DNA of 64,000 nucleotides from Lutimaribacter salitolerans (GCF_042677865.1 NZ_JBHUDD010000159.1:28609-92608); one strand, 5' to 3'. Numbered from the stretch's first letter, positions 8,572 through 17,205 are shown. The notes: a model not told the origin generated them from the sequence alone. Numbers and translations: made by a program.

Positions 8572-9135
8572 ATGCCGATCATCGAAACCCATATCCTCGA
8601 AGGATACAGCGACGCCGACAAGGCGCGGCTGGCAGGCGCGCTGACCAATGCCGCGCTGTCCGTCGTGCCCGCCACACCCGATGCGATCACCGTGATGATC
8701 CATGAGATGCCCCGCGCCCACTACATGCGCGGCGGAACGCACCGTGATCCGGCCCCGGCCCGGCCCGACGCCGCCGCGACCGTGCGCACCTATCTGGCCG
8801 CGATGGAGGCGCGCGACCTGCCCAATGCCCGCACCCTGCTGGACGATGGCTTCGTGATGAACTTTCCCGACGCCCCCGGCATGACCACGCTGGAAGATCT
8901 GATCGCCTGGTCCAAACCGCGCTATGCCTTTGTCAAGAAAACCTACGACAGCATCGAAACCCTGCAATCGGGCGAAACCGCGGTCGTCTATGCCATCGGC
9001 ACGCTCTATGGCGAATGGCTGGACGGCACCGCCTTTGACGGCATCCGCTTCATCGACCGGTTCGAGCTGACCAATGGCAGGATCACCCGTCAGGACGTGT
9101 GGAACGACATGGCCGAGGTAAAGGTGAACGCATGA
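8572..9135 (+). CDS. 4-oxalocrotonate tautomerase-like domain fused to a SnoaL-like domain
   Basis: This 187-residue protein has two parts. Residues 1-58 look like a 4-oxalocrotonate tautomerase subunit: MPIIETHILEGYSD places Pro directly after the initiator Met, where the family uses it as the catalytic base, and the part ends HYMRGG. Residues about 65-185 look like a SnoaL/NTF2-fold domain (TVRTYLAAMEARDLPNARTL, then FIDRFELTNGRI). The start at 8572 is preceded by CAGGGGG. The stop overlaps hyuB by ATGA. A keto-enol isomerase or hydratase-like step is likely; the exact reaction is unknown. It is the first gene of the plus arm. Confidence 0.8.
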   Translation: MPIIETHILEGYSDADKARLAGALTNAALSVVPATPDAITVMIHEMPRAHYMRGGTHRDPAPARPDAAATVRTYLAAMEARDLPNARTLLDDGFVMNFPDAPGMTTLEDLIAWSKPRYAFVKKTYDSIETLQSGETAVVYAIGTLYGEWLDGTAFDGIRFIDRFELTNGRITRQDVWNDMAEVKVNA

Positions 9136-10820
9136 CAGATATCGACCCGATCACCCTTGCCGTCCTGTCCGGCCGGATGGAACAGATCGCCGACGAGATG
9201 GACGCAACCCTGTTCCGCGCGGCCTTCAACCCGATCATCGCCGAGGCGCATGACGCGTCCCATGGCCTGTATCACGCCACCACCGGCGACACACTGGTGC
9301 AGGGCAAATCGGGGCTGCCGATCTTTGTCGGGGTCATGTCCTTTGCCGTCAAGGCGGTGATCGACAAGTTCGGCGATACGGTGGCGGATGGCGACATCTT
9401 CATCTTCAACGACGCCCATATCGGCGGCACGCACCTCTCTGACATGCGGCTGGTGCGGCCCTATTTCCGCGATGGCGCGCTGTTTTGCTGGCTGGCCAGC
9501 GTCGGTCACTGGCACGATGTGGGCGGCGCGGTTCCGGGCAACTACAACCCCGCCGCCACCGATGCCTTTGCCGAGGCGTTCGTGCTGCCCCCGGTCCGGC
9601 TGGCGAACGCGGGGCAGATCAACCAGGACATCATCGACATCCTGCTGCGCAACACCCGCCTGCCGCAATCGGCGCAGGGCGATCTGAACGGCCAGTTGGG
9701 CGCGCTGGATTTGGGCATCCGGCGCATGGATGAACTGCTGGGCGACTACGGGGCCGATACCGTGCGCGCGGCCCTCGATGCGCTGGGGGAACGGGCCGAG
9801 GCGCTGATGCGGGCCGAACTGACAGACCTGCCCGATGGCCGGTGGGAGGCGGTGGATTACCTCGACAACGACGGGATCACCGATGAACCGCTGCCGATCA
9901 GGGTGGCGCTGGAAATCCGGGGCGATCGCATGCTGCTGGACTTCACCGGCACCGCGCCGCGCTGCGCCGGGCCGGTCAACATCGCCTATCCCACCGCCGT
10001 TGCCACCGCCTATGTGGCGATCAAGCACATCTTTCCGATGCTGCCCGCCAACGCCGGCGTCATGCGCCCGATCGATGTGAAAATCCCCGACGGCTCGCTG
10101 TTGTCGGCCGAGTTTCCGGCCCCCGTGGGCGGCTATACCGAAACCATCCTGCGCATGATCGACGTGATGTTTTCGGCCATGGCGCAGGCCGCGCCGACCC
10201 GCGTGGTGGCCAACGCCTATGGCACGATCAACGCGCTGTCGATTGCGGGCAAACGCAGCAATGGCCAGCCCTGGGTGATGTTCTCGTTCTACGGCGGCGG
10301 CCATGGCGGCACGCCCGAGGGCGACGGGCTGAACCACGGCAACGCCCCGATCTCCACCGCGACGATCCCGCCGATGGAGATTCTCGAGGCCGCGTATCCG
10401 GTGATGTTCCGCCAATGGGCGCTGCGCCCCGACAGCGCAGGCGCGGGGACCCATCGCGGCGGGCTTGGCGCCGTCTATGAAATCGAGGTGCTGGAGGGCA
10501 ACGGCGCCGAGGCGTTCCTGTTCGGCGAGCGCGGGCGGTTCGCCCCGAAAGGCGTGGCAGGCGGCGATCCGGCGGCGATGAACGTCTTTACCTATGAGCA
10601 GGCGGATGGCTGGCACAGCCCGCCGATGGCGTCGAAAATGCGCGGCATCAAGCTGGCGCAGGGGCAGGCCGTGCGGCTGGAAACCCCCGGCGGCGGCGGC
10701 TATGGCGCGGCGGGCGGGCGCGATCCTGCGGAGGTGGCGCGCGACGTGGCACAGGGCTTGCTGTCGCCCGACAAGGCAACCAAAACATACGGCATCGCAT
10801 GGCAGAAGGTCGCACAATGA
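9132..10820 (+). CDS. hyuB: Hydantoinase B/oxoprolinase family protein
   Basis: This is the beta-type subunit of an ATP-dependent cyclic-amide hydrolase (N-methylhydantoinase, 5-oxoprolinase, or related carboxylases). The 562 residues begin MTDIDPITLAVLSGRMEQIADEM and contain typical HyuB blocks: AHDASHGLYH near 50, FNDAHIGGTHLSDMRLV near 95, and the Gly-rich end ETPGGGGYGAAGGRDP. The start overlaps the previous stop and the stop overlaps hyuA, both as ATGA, so the two subunits are probably made in equal amounts. The substrate cannot be read from sequence. The locus suggests a five-membered imide, hydantoin or lactam. Confidence 0.92.
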   Translation: MTDIDPITLAVLSGRMEQIADEMDATLFRAAFNPIIAEAHDASHGLYHATTGDTLVQGKSGLPIFVGVMSFAVKAVIDKFGDTVADGDIFIFNDAHIGGTHLSDMRLVRPYFRDGALFCWLASVGHWHDVGGAVPGNYNPAATDAFAEAFVLPPVRLANAGQINQDIIDILLRNTRLPQSAQGDLNGQLGALDLGIRRMDELLGDYGADTVRAALDALGERAEALMRAELTDLPDGRWEAVDYLDNDGITDEPLPIRVALEIRGDRMLLDFTGTAPRCAGPVNIAYPTAVATAYVAIKHIFPMLPANAGVMRPIDVKIPDGSLLSAEFPAPVGGYTETILRMIDVMFSAMAQAAPTRVVANAYGTINALSIAGKRSNGQPWVMFSFYGGGHGGTPEGDGLNHGNAPISTATIPPMEILEAAYPVMFRQWALRPDSAGAGTHRGGLGAVYEIEVLEGNGAEAFLFGERGRFAPKGVAGGDPAAMNVFTYEQADGWHSPPMASKMRGIKLAQGQAVRLETPGGGGYGAAGGRDPAEVARDVAQGLLSPDKATKTYGIAWQKVAQ

Positions 10821-12889
10821 GCAAAGCAGAAGGCAGCACCATGATCGGCGTCGATGTCGGCGGCACCTTCACCGATGTATTCGTTCTGGACGAGGCGTCG
10901 GGACAGGTCCGCGTCGCCAAGGTACCCACCACCCGCCCCGACCAGTCGGGCGGATTTCTGGACGGCATTGGCCAGCAGGTGGCCGATCTGGCGACCGTGG
11001 GTGTCGTGGTGCATGGCACCACCGCAGGCACCAACGCCCTGCTGGAACGCAAGGGCGCGCGCATCGGCGTGATCACCACCCAAGGGCTGCGCGACGTGCT
11101 GGAAATGCGCCGCCGCGACCGGCCCCGCACATGGGGCCTGCGCGGCGATTTCACCCCCGTCGTGCCCCGCGACCTGCGGCTTGAGGTGCCGGAACGCACG
11201 CTGGCCGATGGCACCATCCGCACGCCCGTCGATCTGGATGCCGTGCGCGCCGCCGCGCAGACACTGCTGGATCAGGGCTGCGCCGCCGTGGCGATCCTGT
11301 TTGCCAACGCCTATGCCAACCCGGAAAACGAGGCGGCGGCGGTGGCCGCGGTCCGCGCGTTCTGGCCCAACAGCCATGTTTCGGCCAGCTCCGAAATCCT
11401 GCCGGAAATCCGCGAATATGAACGCTTCTCGACAACCGCGCTGAATGCCTATCTGCAACCCGAAGTCTCGGGCTATATCGACCGTCTGGAAACCGCGCTG
11501 AAAGGCGGCGGCTTCGGGGGCGAGTTCATGATCGTGCAATCCAACGGCGGCGTGATGGCGGTGGACACCGCCTGCCGCCTGCCGATCCGCACCGCCCTGT
11601 CCGGCCCCGCCGCAGGCGTTATCGCTGCGGGCTATATCGCGCAAACGGCGGGCTTTCCCGATGTCATCACCGGCGACATGGGCGGCACCAGTTTCGATGT
11701 CTCGCTGATCGCTGGCGGGCAGCAGGTGCTGTCACCCCAGACCAGCATCGACTTCGGCATGGTCGTGCGCACGCCCATGATCGAGATCACCACTATCGGC
11801 GCGGGCGGCGGCAGCATCGCCTGGGTCGACAAGGGCGGGCTGCTGAACATCGGCCCCGAAAGTGCCGGATCAAACCCCGGCCCCGTGGCCTATGGCCTTG
11901 GCAACACCCGCCCCACAGTCACCGATGCCAACGTCGTGCTGGGCCGGATCGACCCGGACAACCCCATCGGCGGCAAGCTGACCCGGCTGGACGTCGACGC
12001 CGCCCGCGCCGCCATCGACGCGCATGTCGGCCAGCCCCTGGGCCTTACGACCGAGGCCGCCGCCGAGGCGATCCTCACCGTCGCCAATTCCCGCATGGCA
12101 GGGGCCATCCGCCTTGTCAGCATCGAACGCGGCTTCGATCCCAAGCGTTTCGCCTTCATGCCCTTCGGCGGCGGCGGCGCGCTGCACACCGGCGCGCTGA
12201 TCGCGGATGTGGGCCTGGCCCGCGCCATCGTGCCGCGCTATCCCGGCGTCACCAGCGCCATGGGCTGCGTCATCGCGGACATGCGGCAGGATTTCGTCCA
12301 GACCATCAACGCCCCGGTAGATCACCTCGACACCGACGCGCTGACCGCGTTCCTGCAAGATCACGTCACCCGAGGCCACAGCCTGCTGGACGCCGCGCGC
12401 AGCACATTTGTCGCCCGCGACATCGTGGTCGAGCTTGACATGGCCTACCTCGGGCAGACCCACACCGTGTCTGTCCCGCTGCACGTCACCGTCACCGATG
12501 GCACCGTCACACCGCCCACCCGCGCGCAGATCGCCCAGGCCTTCGACACCGCCTATCACGCCACCTATGGCCGCCTGCTGCCAAACGGCACCCGCCGCGT
12601 GATGAACCTGCGCACCGCCGTCATCGGGCGGCGGCCCAAGTTCGATCTGACCACGCTCGCCCCGCAGGGCGGCGACGTCGCCACCGCGCACAAGGGCCAG
12701 CGGCAGGTGCATTTCGGCGACACCTGGCACGACACTGCGATCTATGACCGGCTGGCCCTGCCTGTCGGCGCAAGCATCACCGGCCCCGCGATCCTGGAAC
12801 AGCCCGACACCACCGTGCTGGTCGATCCCGGCCTGACCGCCACGATCGACCGGTTCGGCAACACGATCATCGACCGAGCAAAGGCATAG
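10817..12889 (+). CDS. hyuA: Hydantoinase A/oxoprolinase family protein
   Basis: This is the ATP-binding alpha-type subunit that partners HyuB in ATP-driven opening of a cyclic amide. The 690-residue product shows the actin-like phosphate-binding motif IGVDVGGTFTDVFVL near residue 10, HGTTAGTNALLERKGARIG near 65, and GDMGGTSFDVSLI near 285. These are standard HyuA blocks. The ATG at 10817 overlaps the hyuB stop as ATGA. A second ATG at 10841 is less well placed. The gene is full length and undamaged. Confidence 0.92.
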   Translation: MSKAEGSTMIGVDVGGTFTDVFVLDEASGQVRVAKVPTTRPDQSGGFLDGIGQQVADLATVGVVVHGTTAGTNALLERKGARIGVITTQGLRDVLEMRRRDRPRTWGLRGDFTPVVPRDLRLEVPERTLADGTIRTPVDLDAVRAAAQTLLDQGCAAVAILFANAYANPENEAAAVAAVRAFWPNSHVSASSEILPEIREYERFSTTALNAYLQPEVSGYIDRLETALKGGGFGGEFMIVQSNGGVMAVDTACRLPIRTALSGPAAGVIAAGYIAQTAGFPDVITGDMGGTSFDVSLIAGGQQVLSPQTSIDFGMVVRTPMIEITTIGAGGGSIAWVDKGGLLNIGPESAGSNPGPVAYGLGNTRPTVTDANVVLGRIDPDNPIGGKLTRLDVDAARAAIDAHVGQPLGLTTEAAAEAILTVANSRMAGAIRLVSIERGFDPKRFAFMPFGGGGALHTGALIADVGLARAIVPRYPGVTSAMGCVIADMRQDFVQTINAPVDHLDTDALTAFLQDHVTRGHSLLDAARSTFVARDIVVELDMAYLGQTHTVSVPLHVTVTDGTVTPPTRAQIAQAFDTAYHATYGRLLPNGTRRVMNLRTAVIGRRPKFDLTTLAPQGGDVATAHKGQRQVHFGDTWHDTAIYDRLALPVGASITGPAILEQPDTTVLVDPGLTATIDRFGNTIIDRAKA

Positions 12890-12892
12890 CCC

Positions 12893-13513
12893 ATGGCCCA
12901 TACCCCCGACATCATCCCGGCACGCACTGCCCTGCTGACAATCGACCTGCAAAACGATTTCATGCACCCCGAGGGCGCCTATGGCCGCGCGGGACAGGGG
13001 GCCGAGGCCATCACTGCCCTGCCCGACCGCATCGCGCCGCTGCGCGATGCCCTGCGCGCGGCGGGTGGCACCTATGTCAGCGCGCAGTTCACGCTGGTCC
13101 CCGGCCCCGACGATGAACCGTTGATCGCGCCGCACCTGAAACAACTGCGCCCCTTCCTGACCAAGGGCGATTTTGCACCGGGCGCGTTCGGGCATGCGCT
13201 GGTCGATGCGCTGCAACCGGCGGATTACACGGTGGAAAAGGTGGCCTATTCCGCGTTCTACCAGACCCGACTGGAATACATCCTGCGCGCGCTGGACATT
13301 GACATGCTGTTGATCGGCGGGATCGTCACCAACGGCGGCGTCGCCAGCACCCTGCGCGACGCGCATCTGCGCAACATCGACACCGTGCTGCTGACCGATG
13401 GCTGCGCCGCGTTCAAACCCGATGTGCACGATGCAACTCTGATCTCGCTCGGCTCGCTCGGCGCGCAGATGACCTGCGCCGAGGCTACACAGATGCTGGA
13501 GGGCGCGACATGA
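12893..13513 (+). CDS. Isochorismatase-like hydrolase lacking the usual catalytic Cys
   Basis: This 206-residue protein has the isochorismatase fold. Asp18 (LLTIDLQNDF) and Lys116 (VEKVAYSAF) match two members of the family triad. The third is normally Cys in the pattern TNxCVxxT. Here the segment reads GGIVTNGGVASTLRDA, so Gly149 takes the Cys position. Nicotinamidase- or maleamate-amidase-type hydrolases need that Cys, whereas true isochorismatases (EntB, PhzD) lack it. A cysteine-independent reaction is therefore likely. The start lies 3 bases after the hyuA stop, and its end overlaps the lyase gene by ATGA. The fold call is firm; the reaction is not known. Confidence 0.85.
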   Translation: MAHTPDIIPARTALLTIDLQNDFMHPEGAYGRAGQGAEAITALPDRIAPLRDALRAAGGTYVSAQFTLVPGPDDEPLIAPHLKQLRPFLTKGDFAPGAFGHALVDALQPADYTVEKVAYSAFYQTRLEYILRALDIDMLLIGGIVTNGGVASTLRDAHLRNIDTVLLTDGCAAFKPDVHDATLISLGSLGAQMTCAEATQMLEGAT

Positions 13514-14379
13514 CCCTGAAATCCCGCCTGACCCAACCGGAAATCCTGATCGCCCCCGGCGTCTATGACGGGCTGACCGCCACGCTGGCCCAGCAGGCCG
13601 GGTTTCAGGCGCTGTACCTGTCCGGGGCGGCCGTCGCCTACACCCGGCTGGGCAGGCCCGACATCGGCCTGACCTCGGTGATCGAAATGGCCGACACCAT
13701 GACCCTGATCCGCGACCGGGTGGACCTGCCGGTGATCATCGACGCCGACACCGGCTTTGGCAACGCGCTGAACGCCCAGCGCACCATGCGGCTTTATGAA
13801 CGCGCAGGCGCCAATGCCCTGCAGATCGAGGATCAGACATATCCCAAACGCTGCGGCCATCTGGCCGACAAATCCCTGATTTCCAAGGCCGAGATGACAG
13901 GCAAGATCGCCGCCATGGCCGAGGCACGCGCCAGCGACGACACCCTGATCATCGCCCGCACCGATGCCATCGCCGTTGAAGGGTTCGCCGCCGCCATCGA
14001 CCGGGCCGAGGCCTATGTGCAGGCCGGGGCCGACGTGCTGTTCATCGAGGCTCCGCGCTCGGGCGACGAGCTGTCGCGCGTGGCCGACACCTTCAGGGGC
14101 CGCGTGCCGTTGCTGGCCAACATGGTCGAAGGCGGCGCGACCCCGATCCAGTCCGCGGATGACCTGCAAACTCTGGGGTTCGACATCGTGATCTTTCCCG
14201 GCGGCATCGTGCGGGCGCTGGCGCGCTGCGCCACCGACTACTACGCCTCGTTGCATGCCAACGGGTCGAACGCGCCCTTTGCCGACCGCATGTTCGATTT
14301 CGACGGGCTGAACGCCGCCATCGGCACGCCCGAGATGCTGGCCAAAGGGCAGCGGTTCGACGGCAAGGACGGCGCATGA
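13510..14379 (+). CDS. Isocitrate lyase/PEP mutase family C-C lyase
   Basis: This 289-residue TIM-barrel enzyme belongs to the ICL/PEPM superfamily. Family marks are SGAAVAYTRLG (about 39-49), metal-binding DADTGFGN (78-85), EDQTYPKRCGH (107-117, with Cys115 in the catalytic loop) and ARTDA. The loop Cys is typical of lyases such as methylisocitrate lyase and 2,3-dimethylmalate lyase, and not of the phosphono-mutases. It probably splits a 2-hydroxy dicarboxylate into a 2-oxo acid plus a carboxylic acid. The LeuCD-like pair across the operator could supply that substrate. The gene is coupled by ATGA on both sides. Confidence 0.88.
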   Translation: MTLKSRLTQPEILIAPGVYDGLTATLAQQAGFQALYLSGAAVAYTRLGRPDIGLTSVIEMADTMTLIRDRVDLPVIIDADTGFGNALNAQRTMRLYERAGANALQIEDQTYPKRCGHLADKSLISKAEMTGKIAAMAEARASDDTLIIARTDAIAVEGFAAAIDRAEAYVQAGADVLFIEAPRSGDELSRVADTFRGRVPLLANMVEGGATPIQSADDLQTLGFDIVIFPGGIVRALARCATDYYASLHANGSNAPFADRMFDFDGLNAAIGTPEMLAKGQRFDGKDGA

Positions 14380-15740
14380 CTATCCTGCCCGCGCCCGACC
14401 GGTTTGATCTGTCCGTGCAAACGCTGATCATCGGCGGCGGCGCGGCGGGCATGGTGGCCGCGCTGGCCGCATTGGAGGCGGGGCAAGAGGTGCTGGTGGT
14501 CGAAGGCGACGCCGTGCCCAGCGGATCGACCGCGCTCAGCGCCGGGCTGATCCCGGCAGCGGGCACGGCACAGCAACGCGCGGCAGGGATCAAGGACGAC
14601 GCCGAAACCTTTGCCGCCGATATTCAGGCCAAGGCCAAGGGCGAAAACGATCCCGCTCTGGTGGACGCGATGGCCCGCACCGCCGCCCCGGTGATCGACT
14701 GGCTGACCGACCGGCACGGGCTGCCCTTCTCGGTCGTCACCGATTTCGACTATCCCGGCCATTCCCGCCGCCGGATGCACGGGCTGCCCAGCCGCGCCGG
14801 GCGCGACCTGATCAACGCGCTGCGCGGGGCGGCCGAACGCGCAGGCGTCGATGTGATCTGCGAACGCCGGGCCGATGCCCTGTTTGCCGATGACGGTCGC
14901 GTCCTTGGCGCACGGCTGAGCCGCCCCGATGGCGGTGTGGAAACCGTGGGCTGCGACCGTCTGATCCTGGCTTGCAACGGGTATGGCGGCAACCGCGCCA
15001 TGGTGGCCGAGCACATGCCCGCGATCCGCGATGCGCTGTGGTTCGGCCATGACGGCAACACCGGCGACGCGGTGACATGGGGGCAGCAGCTGGGGGCCGA
15101 GGCGCGCCACCTTGGGGCCTATCAGGGCCACGGCAACGTGGCCCACCCGCATGGCATCCTGATCACATGGGCGGTGATCATGGAAGGCGGCGTGCAGGTC
15201 AACAGCGCGGGCCAGAGGTTCTGGGATGAATCCCAGGGCTATTCCGAGGCCGCCCGCGCCGTCCTGTCCCAACCCGGCGGCGTGGCATGGGCCGTGTTCG
15301 ACGCCCGCATCGCCGCCATCGCCCGCCAGTTCGAGGATTTCAAACAGGCCGAGCGTCAGGGCGCGGTGCGCTGGGGCGACGATGTGGCCGCCCTTGCCCG
15401 CGACACCGGCCTGCCCGCCGATGCGCTGGCCGCCACGCTGGCCGCGATTCCGCAGGGTGGCACCGATGGCTTTGGCCGCCGCTTTGGCGATGTGCCCCTG
15501 TCGCCGCCCTTTGCCGCCGTGCGCGTCACTGGCGCGCTGTTTCACACGCAAGGCGGGCTGGCGGTCGATCCCGTCACCGCCCGCGTCCGGCGCGCCGATG
15601 GCGGGCTGTTCGCCAATCTCCACGCCACCGGCGGCGCGGCCTGCGGCGTGTCGGGCCGGGGCGATGCCGGATACCTCAGCGGCAATGGCCTGCTGTCGGC
15701 GGCGACGCTGGGCTACCTGGCCGGGCGTGATTCGACCTGA
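14376..15740 (+). CDS. FAD-dependent dehydrogenase, fumarate reductase/tricarballylate dehydrogenase-like
   Basis: This 454-residue flavoprotein has an N-terminal dinucleotide-binding fold (TLIIGGGAAGMVAALAALEA, about 16-35, with Glu44 ending the second strand). It has the fumarate-reductase-type capping domain and a C-terminal FAD block (TQGGLAVDPVTARVRR, then GDAGYLSGNGLLSAATLGY). Relatives oxidise or reduce the C-C bond next to carboxylates, or act as ketosteroid or tricarballylate dehydrogenases. There is no signal peptide, so it is cytoplasmic. It is the last gene of the plus arm. A role in desaturating a substituted succinate, or reducing a substituted maleate, is an inference. Confidence 0.85.
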   Translation: MTILPAPDRFDLSVQTLIIGGGAAGMVAALAALEAGQEVLVVEGDAVPSGSTALSAGLIPAAGTAQQRAAGIKDDAETFAADIQAKAKGENDPALVDAMARTAAPVIDWLTDRHGLPFSVVTDFDYPGHSRRRMHGLPSRAGRDLINALRGAAERAGVDVICERRADALFADDGRVLGARLSRPDGGVETVGCDRLILACNGYGGNRAMVAEHMPAIRDALWFGHDGNTGDAVTWGQQLGAEARHLGAYQGHGNVAHPHGILITWAVIMEGGVQVNSAGQRFWDESQGYSEAARAVLSQPGGVAWAVFDARIAAIARQFEDFKQAERQGAVRWGDDVAALARDTGLPADALAATLAAIPQGGTDGFGRRFGDVPLSPPFAAVRVTGALFHTQGGLAVDPVTARVRRADGGLFANLHATGGAACGVSGRGDAGYLSGNGLLSAATLGYLAGRDST

Positions 15741-15807
15741 CCGGGCCAGACCCCGAATCGTCCTTCCCCAAGGTCACCTGACAGGCGGCATCAAACCCGC
15801 GACGCCG

Positions 15808-15849
15808 GTGCATATGGCATGTGCACGGGATGTGCATGATCGGTGCATG
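15808..15849. promoter_or_regulatory. TGCA-rich motif cluster, copy A
   Basis: Four TGCA cores occur in about 40 bases. Bases 15822-15838 (TGCACGGGATGTGCATG) recur exactly as the reverse complement at 32675-32691. ATGGCATG is also found in both places. It could be a protein-binding array; no regulator is identified. Confidence 0.4.
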
Positions 15850-15920
15850 GCGGTTTTTCGGGACAATCCCGGTGCGGTCCGGCCCCTGCGCCGGTCGGAA
15901 AACCCCTTCAATTCAACGTG

Positions 15921-15936
15921 AGTAAACGAATTTACT
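15921..15936. promoter_or_regulatory. Palindromic operator candidate upstream of adk
   Basis: AGTAAA-CGAA-TTTACT is a perfect 6-base inverted repeat with a 4-base spacer. It sits in the AT-rich stretch about 30 bases before TTGACA and about 230 bases before adk. The binding protein is unknown. Confidence 0.4.
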
Positions 15937-16167
15937 GTTCATATTTTCAAACTGACCATATTTTTGACAAGAATATTCTTTCACTGCAATGCCCGTTAGC
16001 GAAATTTACAGAAATCGTCTAATTCAAAAGGTGGAATACCGCCAGTTGCGCCGAAGATGGAGCGGCTCAGCCAGCGGAGGAGGAGAAACAGGCGCCAAGG
16101 CACCAGCCAACGGCCCCGGCCCGACCTTTGGGTTGCGCCACAAGACATTGAAAATGGGGGAGTTTTC

Positions 16168-16866
16168 ATGGACGGCTTCAAAGCACCCACACCCGCCGCG
16201 AACCTTGTGCTGCTTGGCCCACCGGGGGCCGGCAAGGGCACCCAGGCCCGCATGCTGCAAGATCGTTTCGGCCTTGTCCAACTCTCCACCGGCGACCTGC
16301 TGCGCGCCGCCGTCAAGGCCGGCACCGAGGCCGGTTTACAAGCCCGCGCCGTGATGGACCGCGGCGATCTGGTCAGCGACGACATCGTCATCGCCATTCT
16401 GCGCGACCGCCTGTCCCACCCCGATTGCACCAACGGCGTCATCTTCGACGGCTTCCCCCGCACCACCGTGCAGGCACAGGCGCTGGATGATCTGTTGGCC
16501 GACATCGGCAGCGCGATCACCGCCGCTATCAGCCTGGATGTGGACGACGCCGCGATGGTGGCGCGCATTTCCGGCCGCTACACCTGCGCAGGCTGCGGCG
16601 AGGGATATCACGACCAATTCAAGCAGCCCGCGGCCTTCGGCACCTGCGACAAGTGTGGCAGTTCCGAGATGACCCGCCGCGCCGACGACACCGCCGAAAC
16701 CGTGCACCAGCGCCTAAAGGCCTACCACGCCCAGACCGCCCCGCTGATCGCGTATTACGAGGCGCGCGGCGTGCTGGCCCGTGTCGATGCCATGGCCGAT
16801 ATCGACACCGTGGCAAAAGACCTGACCGCGATTGTCGCACAGACACTTGCACCGACCGTCGCCTGA
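16168..16866 (+). CDS. adk: Adenylate kinase with zinc-type lid
   Basis: This enzyme interconverts ATP + AMP and 2 ADP. The 232 residues contain the P-loop GPPGAGKGT (17-25), the AMP-site DGFPRT near 94, and a lid with four Cys (140, 143, 160, 163; CAGCG...CDKCG) that should bind a structural metal. The start MDGFKAPTP has GGGGAG upstream. An in-frame extension to 16057 is Arg-rich and rejected. Its neighbours are a sodium symporter set and not ribosomal genes, so it may be a second adk. It would recycle AMP formed when imported acids are activated to acyl-CoA by AMP-forming ligases. Confidence 0.93.
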   Translation: MDGFKAPTPAANLVLLGPPGAGKGTQARMLQDRFGLVQLSTGDLLRAAVKAGTEAGLQARAVMDRGDLVSDDIVIAILRDRLSHPDCTNGVIFDGFPRTTVQAQALDDLLADIGSAITAAISLDVDDAAMVARISGRYTCAGCGEGYHDQFKQPAAFGTCDKCGSSEMTRRADDTAETVHQRLKAYHAQTAPLIAYYEARGVLARVDAMADIDTVAKDLTAIVAQTLAPTVA

Positions 16867-16926
16867 GACCGCGCGCGACGGATTTCCCCGTCGGCGCAGA
16901 GAGAAACCGAACAATAAGGGAGGGAC

Positions 16927-17193
16927 ATGACCTTGTCCGAGAAACAAGACAACAACGCCTACTGGCAGGCCAATGTCAGGCTGATCCTGATCAGCCTCGC
17001 GATCTGGGCGCTGGTCAGCTTTGGCTTTGGCATCCTGCTGCGCCCGTTGCTGGCAGGCATTTCCGTAGGCGGGGCCGACCTGGGCTTCTGGTTCGCGCAG
17101 CAGGGCTCGATCCTCGTGTTCCTGGCGCTGATCTTTTTCTACGCCTGGCGCATGAACAAGCTGGATGCCGAACACGGCGTCGGCGAAGAATAA
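16927..17193 (+). CDS. DUF4212 small subunit of a sodium/solute symporter
   Basis: This 88-residue membrane protein has two predicted spans (about 18-40 and 58-78) and the family feel of DUF4212 (YWQANVRLILISLAIWALVS). DUF4212 proteins are encoded just before large sodium/solute symporters of the acetate-permease type and are thought to be their small subunit. It is preceded by AAGGGAGGG and followed after 12 bases by the symporter gene. Confidence 0.9.
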   Translation: MTLSEKQDNNAYWQANVRLILISLAIWALVSFGFGILLRPLLAGISVGGADLGFWFAQQGSILVFLALIFFYAWRMNKLDAEHGVGEE

Positions 17194-17205
17194 GAGGCAG
17201 GACAT

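Larger units (their letters stand above)
15741..16167. other. 427-base gap upstream of adk
   Basis: No supported gene lies here. The left part carries clustered TGCA-containing motifs (15808-15849). Bases about 15905-16030 are markedly AT-rich for this genome and hold a perfect palindrome (15921-15936) and a TTGACA (15964-15969), a possible -35 with no clear -10. The right part is GC-rich leader ending in GGGGAG before the adk start. This looks like the control region of the adk-symporter operon. Confidence 0.6.
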
